DNA of 15,295 bases, taken from contig JAJECF010000226.1 in the NCBI GenBank assembly GCA_022822125.1, forward strand, positions 1 through 15,295, in the 5' to 3' direction. Made by a program: the position numbers and the translations under genes. Positions 14,310 through 15,295 of the stretch are shown here, piece after piece (position 1 is the stretch's first letter; each line of letters begins with the position of its first letter). Below the pieces are notes generated by a model. It was not told where the DNA came from. It did no database searches and was given only the letters and a program-made list of their open reading frames with translations. The DNA is from Alphaproteobacteria bacterium (GTDB lineage Bacteria > Pseudomonadota > Alphaproteobacteria > Bin95).

Positions 14310-14452
14310 TATCCTGGGTTCTTGGTGCCAATTATGGGCAGACAGGACAGCCTTGAATTCAGATAACCATATCATTGCTTGGGAATTTCTTTATTATATG
14401 GTATTTATGCGGTTGCCGTTCCTGCTCGCCCATGCGATGACAGGTGGTGTAC

Positions 14453-14458
14453 TATAAT
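14453..14458 (+). promoter_or_regulatory. -10 box (TATAAT) for the RHH gene string
   Basis: A perfect TATAAT lies 53-80 bases before the candidate starts of the first RHH gene. No good -35 box sits 16-18 bases upstream, which would suit an activated or repressor-controlled promoter. The ATGACA at 14437-14442 lies between the -35 and -10 positions, where a repressor could act. Confidence 0.4.
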
Positions 14459-14532
14459 TCCATCTGAAATGCACCATTTGTGCCTTATTATGCGGCCTCG
14501 GCAGAATGGTGCGAGGAGCGGGGAGCAGCGCG

Positions 14533-14859
14533 GTGGCGGCAGGACCCGAGGGAGAAACGAAGAAACGTCGGAGCGTGAAGGTGACCGATGCCGACTGGGC
14601 GCGCATTCACGAGGCCGCCAGGGCCGAAGGATTGCCGCATGGCGATTATCTGGTTCGCGCCCATCGCTTCCGGCAGACATCGACCGATGCCGGCGAGACG
14701 GGAATGACTCCCGAGGTGCTGCGCCGCATGCTGCGCATGCTGCGCATGATCGAGCAGGCGGAGAGGCTGCGCCTCGATGCTCTGGACGACGGGGCGACAT
14801 GGCGGAAGCTGGGCGCCGAAGCGGACCTGTGGCTCGACGGTCAGACATCGTTCGACTGA
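14533..14859 (+). CDS. Small ribbon-helix-helix-like DNA-binding protein 1
   Basis: The protein has 108 residues. The N-terminal motif KKRRSVKVTDADWARIHEAA followed by RAEGLPHGDYLVRAH has the layout of relaxosome (MobC/TraJ-like) and antitoxin RHH proteins: a short basic strand, a W/I-containing helix, a Gly turn and a second helix. The rest is helical (TPEVLRRMLRMLRMIEQAERLRLD) and ends TWRKLGAEADLWLDGQ. GTG 14533 is chosen because GGGGAG lies seven bases upstream; ATG 14506 would add nine residues but lacks a ribosome site. It is first of three linked genes with the same N-terminal layout and lies below a TATAAT box. A role in mobilisation or copy control is inferred from context. The triplet-like ATGCTGCGC repetition at 14729-14748 makes the MLRMLRM segment. 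Confidence 0.75.
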   Translation: MAAGPEGETKKRRSVKVTDADWARIHEAARAEGLPHGDYLVRAHRFRQTSTDAGETGMTPEVLRRMLRMLRMIEQAERLRLDALDDGATWRKLGAEADLWLDGQTSFD

Positions 14860-14872
14860 AGGGAGCAGGAGG

Positions 14873-15202
14873 GTGAGCCGGGCAAGGCCGCGCAGCATGT
14901 ACCTCCCGTCGGAGACCTGGGAGGCGGCCCGCAAACGTGCGAAGAAACGCAGGATGAAGATCTCCCACTTCGGTTGGCTCTGCTGCGGGCGGGCGACCCG
15001 GGATGCGGCTTCGGCCCTGCAACCGGCCGGGCATGCGCTTGCGCTCTCGGTAGAGGACCAGCAACGCCTCGACACGAACATGCAGAAAATGACCCTGTTC
15101 GGGGAGGACACGATTTCTACCGCAGACGGCCGGGAAGTGACCGTTCTGGTGCAGGAAGTCATTCGTTTTCTTCGTCCACCGGGCGGCAGCGAGGACGCAT
15201 GA
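14873..15202 (+). CDS. Small ribbon-helix-helix-like DNA-binding protein 2
   Basis: The protein has 109 residues. RARPRSMYLPSETWEAARKR and KRRMKISHFGWLCCGRA show a basic strand, a first helix with Trp, a turn and a second helix, the same order as in its neighbours. A different C-terminal part follows (LALSVEDQQRLDTNMQKM, TADGREVTVLVQEVIRFL). GTG 14873 is chosen because GGGAG lies seven bases upstream and the start falls 13 bases after the previous stop; the open frame continues upstream but overlaps gene 1. Its stop overlaps the next ATG (ATGA), so the three are probably translated as a coupled set. Function is inferred only from fold pattern and context. Confidence 0.72.
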   Translation: MSRARPRSMYLPSETWEAARKRAKKRRMKISHFGWLCCGRATRDAASALQPAGHALALSVEDQQRLDTNMQKMTLFGEDTISTADGREVTVLVQEVIRFLRPPGGSEDA

Positions 15203-15295
15203 AGAAGGCGCGCAGACGCAAGCCGGGCACGGGGCACTCGGTCTCCTATACAGACGAGCAGTGGGCGGCGATCAAGGCGTGGGCGAAGGCGGCGG
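15199..15295 (+). CDS. Third ribbon-helix-helix-like protein, N-terminal fragment (runs off the window)
   Basis: The first 32 residues are visible: a very basic start (MKKARRRKPGTG) and HSVSYTDEQWAAIKAWAKAA. The S/V-x-x-T-D-x-x-W-x-x-I-x-x-x-A pattern matches gene 1 closely (VKVTDADWARIHEAA). The ATG overlaps the preceding TGA as ATGA, with GAGG four bases upstream. The end lies beyond 15295. Confidence 0.65.
   Translation, partial: MKKARRRKPGTGHSVSYTDEQWAAIKAWAKAA

Larger units (their letters stand above)
14027..14532. other. AT-rich noncoding region between the chromosomal-type block and the RHH genes
   Basis: About 500 bases hold no convincing gene. The first 90 bases are GC-rich, with the hairpin listed separately. 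From about 14110 composition shifts to AT-rich: a TGTCATGAT tandem repeat, A5-C-T5 and T6 runs at 14141-14160, a short inverted repeat at 14298-14309 and AT-rich stretches at 14370-14410. Such composition suits a mobile-element edge, an origin or oriT, or a promoter region. A minus-strand open frame here only extends an antisense reading of the DUF3179 gene. Confidence 0.6.

Noticed and set aside
13666..14331. Minus-strand frame of 221 residues entering the AT-rich region
   Set aside because: Most of it is antisense to the DUF3179 gene; the part in the AT-rich region has no ribosome site or recognisable motif.

Overview
The window is GC-rich DNA, dense with genes, and most likely comes from an alphaproteobacterium (Rhodospirillales-like). 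That assignment is inferred from the gene families and very high GC only; no rRNA or lineage marker is present. The DNA reads as three blocks.

Block A (about 1-6530) looks like part of a mobile or accessory element. On the minus strand it holds a compact gene string: a TM2-like membrane protein, a PilN-like secretin lipoprotein that stops before its outer-membrane barrel, a GNAT acetyltransferase, a fatty-acid desaturase, a large unrecognised lipoprotein, a PilP-like protein and the start of another protein cut by the window edge. PilN and PilP families belong to conjugative (R64-type) type IVb pili. Here the usual genes between them are replaced by lipid- and acyl-modifying enzymes, and one small plus-strand DUF1640-like gene interrupts the string. 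Block A ends in two tandem units, each a tRNA or tRNA-like gene inside the same leader and trailer. The first is a well-formed tRNA-Val(UAC) and the second a degenerate Leu(GAG)-like structure.

Block B (about 6530-14030) is ordinary metabolic DNA. It starts abruptly inside an acyl-CoA ligase that has lost its N-terminal half. Next come an orphan DUF433 antitoxin-like gene, a choline-dehydrogenase-type GMC oxidoreductase, a minus-strand pair (luciferase-like flavin monooxygenase, then a 14-TM-type MFS exporter), a YbdK-type carboxylate-amine ligase and a secreted DUF3179 protein. The DUF433 gene is bracketed by a near-perfect copy of the end of the ligase gene, so it looks inserted.

Block C (about 14030-15295) begins with roughly 500 bp of AT-rich noncoding DNA containing a short tandem repeat, inverted repeats and a good -10 box. 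Three consecutive small plus-strand genes follow, all with a predicted ribbon-helix-helix-like N-terminal motif, resembling plasmid relaxosome or accessory DNA-binding proteins; the last runs off the window.

A working reading is that blocks A and C belong to one or two mobile elements whose pilus and mobilisation genes point outward, with block B as chromosomal or cargo DNA joined to them at a sharp breakpoint near 6530 and another between 14030 and 14500. The family calls come from motifs read by eye; no database search was possible.
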